DNA from: Plantago elongata
Taxonomy: Eukaryota > Streptophyta > Magnoliopsida > Lamiales > Plantaginaceae
Direction of reading: 5' to 3'
NCBI GenBank assembly: GCA_036897095.1
Contig: JAYMSP010003163.1
Coordinates: 1 to 20,838, forward strand
DNA length: 20,838 bases
Position numbers and translations under genes: made by a program. The notes under the pieces are model-generated. The model had not been told where the DNA came from, did not search any database, and worked only from the letters and a program-made list of their open reading frames with translations. Positions 19,401 to 20,838 of the stretch are shown here, in pieces. Position 1 is the stretch's first letter, and each line of letters opens with the position of its first letter.

Positions 19401-19858
19401 CCTTCCTTTCCATCATACGCTCATGCTATGTTTACTACTGCATCATTCAAATAAAGTCTTGAATCTTGATATGGCATGAAACAATATAACTTCATGGATG
19501 CATGGACTTGAAGGTTTATTTTAATACTCGTAAACCTGGTTAAATAAGATAAATATAAAAACCCAAAAATCAATTCACCCATGAACTTTTCTGCCCCATT
19601 GGCCATGGGTATGATATCCCTTCTATGTTTACTCTGCCTTGATGAAGTTTCATGTTTTGTGGCATACCTCTTTCCCACATGTTATGGACCTTCAGGGAGC
19701 ATTTTGCACAAGTTAGGTGGATGATTTTTTATCAGATAAATGAATCTGTGTACATCTATCCTTGCAAGTTGCAATACAATGTCATTAAACTGTGTCTTTA
19801 AATCTGCAGTGTTTTCGGAGGTGAGCTTATGATGCGCCTTCCTTCTGGAGTGGTGTAA
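16448..19858 (+). CDS. ERD2-like protein, ER lumen protein-retaining receptor family; six exons
   Basis: This is a multi-pass membrane protein of the KDEL-receptor fold family. Exons are 16448-16670, 17818-18017, 18349-18489, 18599-18679, 19183-19307 and 19810-19858, all GT-AG, giving 272 aa, the usual size of the plant ERD2-like (ERP) group. Canonical ERD2 is about 215 aa; here an N-terminal extension (RPPKRPIQAVSSWVRRQPP) adds roughly 55 residues. Family motifs seen: NLFVAAEAVHSIGI, LSLKSQELTAIFLAVRLYCS, MEYDIHTLLD, WAFCVYLEAVSVLPQLR, FTAHYVFALGVARF, SCAHWVLQ, GYGLWPSMVLISEIVQTFIL and ADFCYYYVKS. Residues are complete and no break was seen. It probably resides in the Golgi/early secretory pathway; whether ERP proteins bind K/HDEL cargo is doubtful, and as I recall they do not replace ERD2 in plants. 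Confidence 0.95.
16722..16992 (+). repeat. Three-copy ~90 bp tandem repeat in intron 1 of the ERD2-like gene
   Basis: Copies are 16722-16809, 16810-16906 and 16907-16992. Each contains, in order, a TTAGCGA/TAAGCGA start, a T-rich run, CTCAATTTTTGATTCGTTCC or close variants, TATTTTGTAT, GAGC and TTTAATTGGCTT. They differ by small indels and substitutions (88, 97 and 86 bp). The array begins about 50 bases after the exon 1 donor, where intron-borne expression enhancers often lie; any such role is inference. Confidence 0.85.
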
Positions 19859-20050
19859 CCGGAGGTGACTTGGCGAACTGAATCGGCAGAAAGGCCCGTC
19901 GTGTTTCTGCTAGCTCTTAGGGTGGAGTTCAAACTTGGCAATTAGGCAAATTGGATTTATATAAATTAATTTTGATGACCAGATGACATAGTTGTACCTT
20001 TGGTTTTAGCCGGTAGATTTTCTTGTTGTATAAACATTTTATGAATGAAA
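19859..20050 (+). terminator. 3'UTR of the ERD2-like gene
   Basis: The sequence after TAA at 19856-19858 is non-coding and AT-rich. A weak signal AATGAA lies near 20042; no AATAAA was found close by. The exact poly(A) site cannot be placed. Confidence 0.4.
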
Positions 20051-20625
20051 GACAGAAGCTACTTGAATACTTTGTAGTGACAAAATTGACCCCCGTCTTT
20101 AATGATGTCAATCTTTCAACCAAGTTGCTAATTGGATAGCTTTAGATTTTATACTAGTAATTATATTGCATCTTCGCAAAACTGGATAAAGTGAGACATC
20201 TTTCTCATTCTACTATTCGTTATACGATTTTAATTGCGTCGGACAATCCCACTTCCTTTACCTACTCTTTTACTTATTATAACAAAATCCTTACATTAGT
20301 CAAATAACGTTGTATACAACTTGAGCGATACAAGCTAAATCTCATAGCTTAATGTATATCGCAGAACAAAAGAATCATGCAAATTTTGTAAAACTTAAAT
20401 TTAAAATCAACTTAACTGTTTTAGTTTTCTTCAATTAAGATTCATAATTAAATTAAGTATACTAAATCAAGAGGAATATAGATATGTTATGAGGTCGATC
20501 TGGTTAAACCATCTGTTATATTATATTCATAAATTGTTAGGGTGGAAGGGAGGGGGATGGGAATTTTTTAATTTATGATATTCAATAACTTGAAATGATT
20601 GTTTGGTATGTCATTTAAATTGGTA
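20051..20625. other. AT-rich intergenic DNA
   Basis: No gene, RNA or identifiable element was seen here. Confidence 0.4.
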
Positions 20626-20679
20626 AATTTAATTTAAATTGACTTTTTCATATACAAAATATACAATTTAAATTAAATT
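20626..20679. repeat. Perfect 16 bp inverted repeat
   Basis: AATTTAATTTAAATTG at 20626-20641 is the exact reverse complement of 20664-20679, with a 22-base loop. It is made only of A/T plus one G:C pair, so it may be chance in AT-rich DNA or part of a MITE. Confidence 0.7.
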
Positions 20680-20805
20680 CAATTTAATTTGTATAACAAT
20701 TAGACCATTAGAGTTTACACTATGATCATCAAAATTATGACTATATTTACTGTAATCCTCCATTTTAAAGATACTGGGTTCACTGACTCACCCCTTGATT
20801 ACATT

Positions 20806-20806
20806 A

Positions 20807-20838
<32 letters not shown>
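20806..20838. repeat. (AAT)n microsatellite
   Basis: About 11 uninterrupted AAT units run to the end of the window, so the array may continue beyond it. Confidence 0.95.

Overview
This window is nuclear DNA of a flowering plant, most likely a eudicot. The evidence is two spliced genes with GT-AG introns that match plant families, an L1-type LINE of the plant kind with a C-terminal RNase H, tRNA-derived SINEs with target-site duplications, an LTR-retrotransposon fragment with a plant-type primer-binding site, and AT-rich intergenic DNA. I cannot name the species.

Layout: (1) 1-5570 is repeat-derived. A decayed 5'-truncated LINE (about 280-4050, + strand) sits inside a tract (about 176-280 and 4051-5570) with a strange dinucleotide profile: TpA in excess, CpA and TpG depleted, much like fungal RIP, while the LINE does not share it. 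(2) 5571-8400 is AT-rich, gene-free DNA with two very short SINEs of one family (6461-6553 minus, 7554-7643 plus), each with a target-site duplication, and two direct copies of an unknown ~140 bp repeat. (3) 8417-8577 is a run of four short perfect hairpins. (4) About 8680-10075 is a truncated LTR retrotransposon: one LTR with a 24/22 bp higher-order minisatellite, a damaged primer-binding site and a gag-like start; no second LTR is visible. (5) 10740-15570 is an alkaline/neutral invertase gene (GH100, beta clade, closest to Arabidopsis A/N-InvD) with a leader carrying small uORFs, a likely 5'UTR intron containing an old ~590 bp tandem duplication, and four coding exons (570 aa). (6) 16300-20050 is an ERD2-like (KDEL-receptor-family) membrane protein gene with six coding exons (272 aa) and a three-copy ~90 bp tandem repeat in intron 1. 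(7) 20050-20838 is AT-rich with a 16 bp perfect inverted repeat and an (AAT)n microsatellite.

The two genes lie on the same strand about 1.4 kb apart. They are independent plant transcription units, one in cytosolic sucrose cleavage and one in the secretory pathway; nothing in the sequence links their functions. The features most worth a second look are the RIP-like tract, the miniature SINE pair, the minisatellite-bearing LTR and the duplicated invertase 5' intron.
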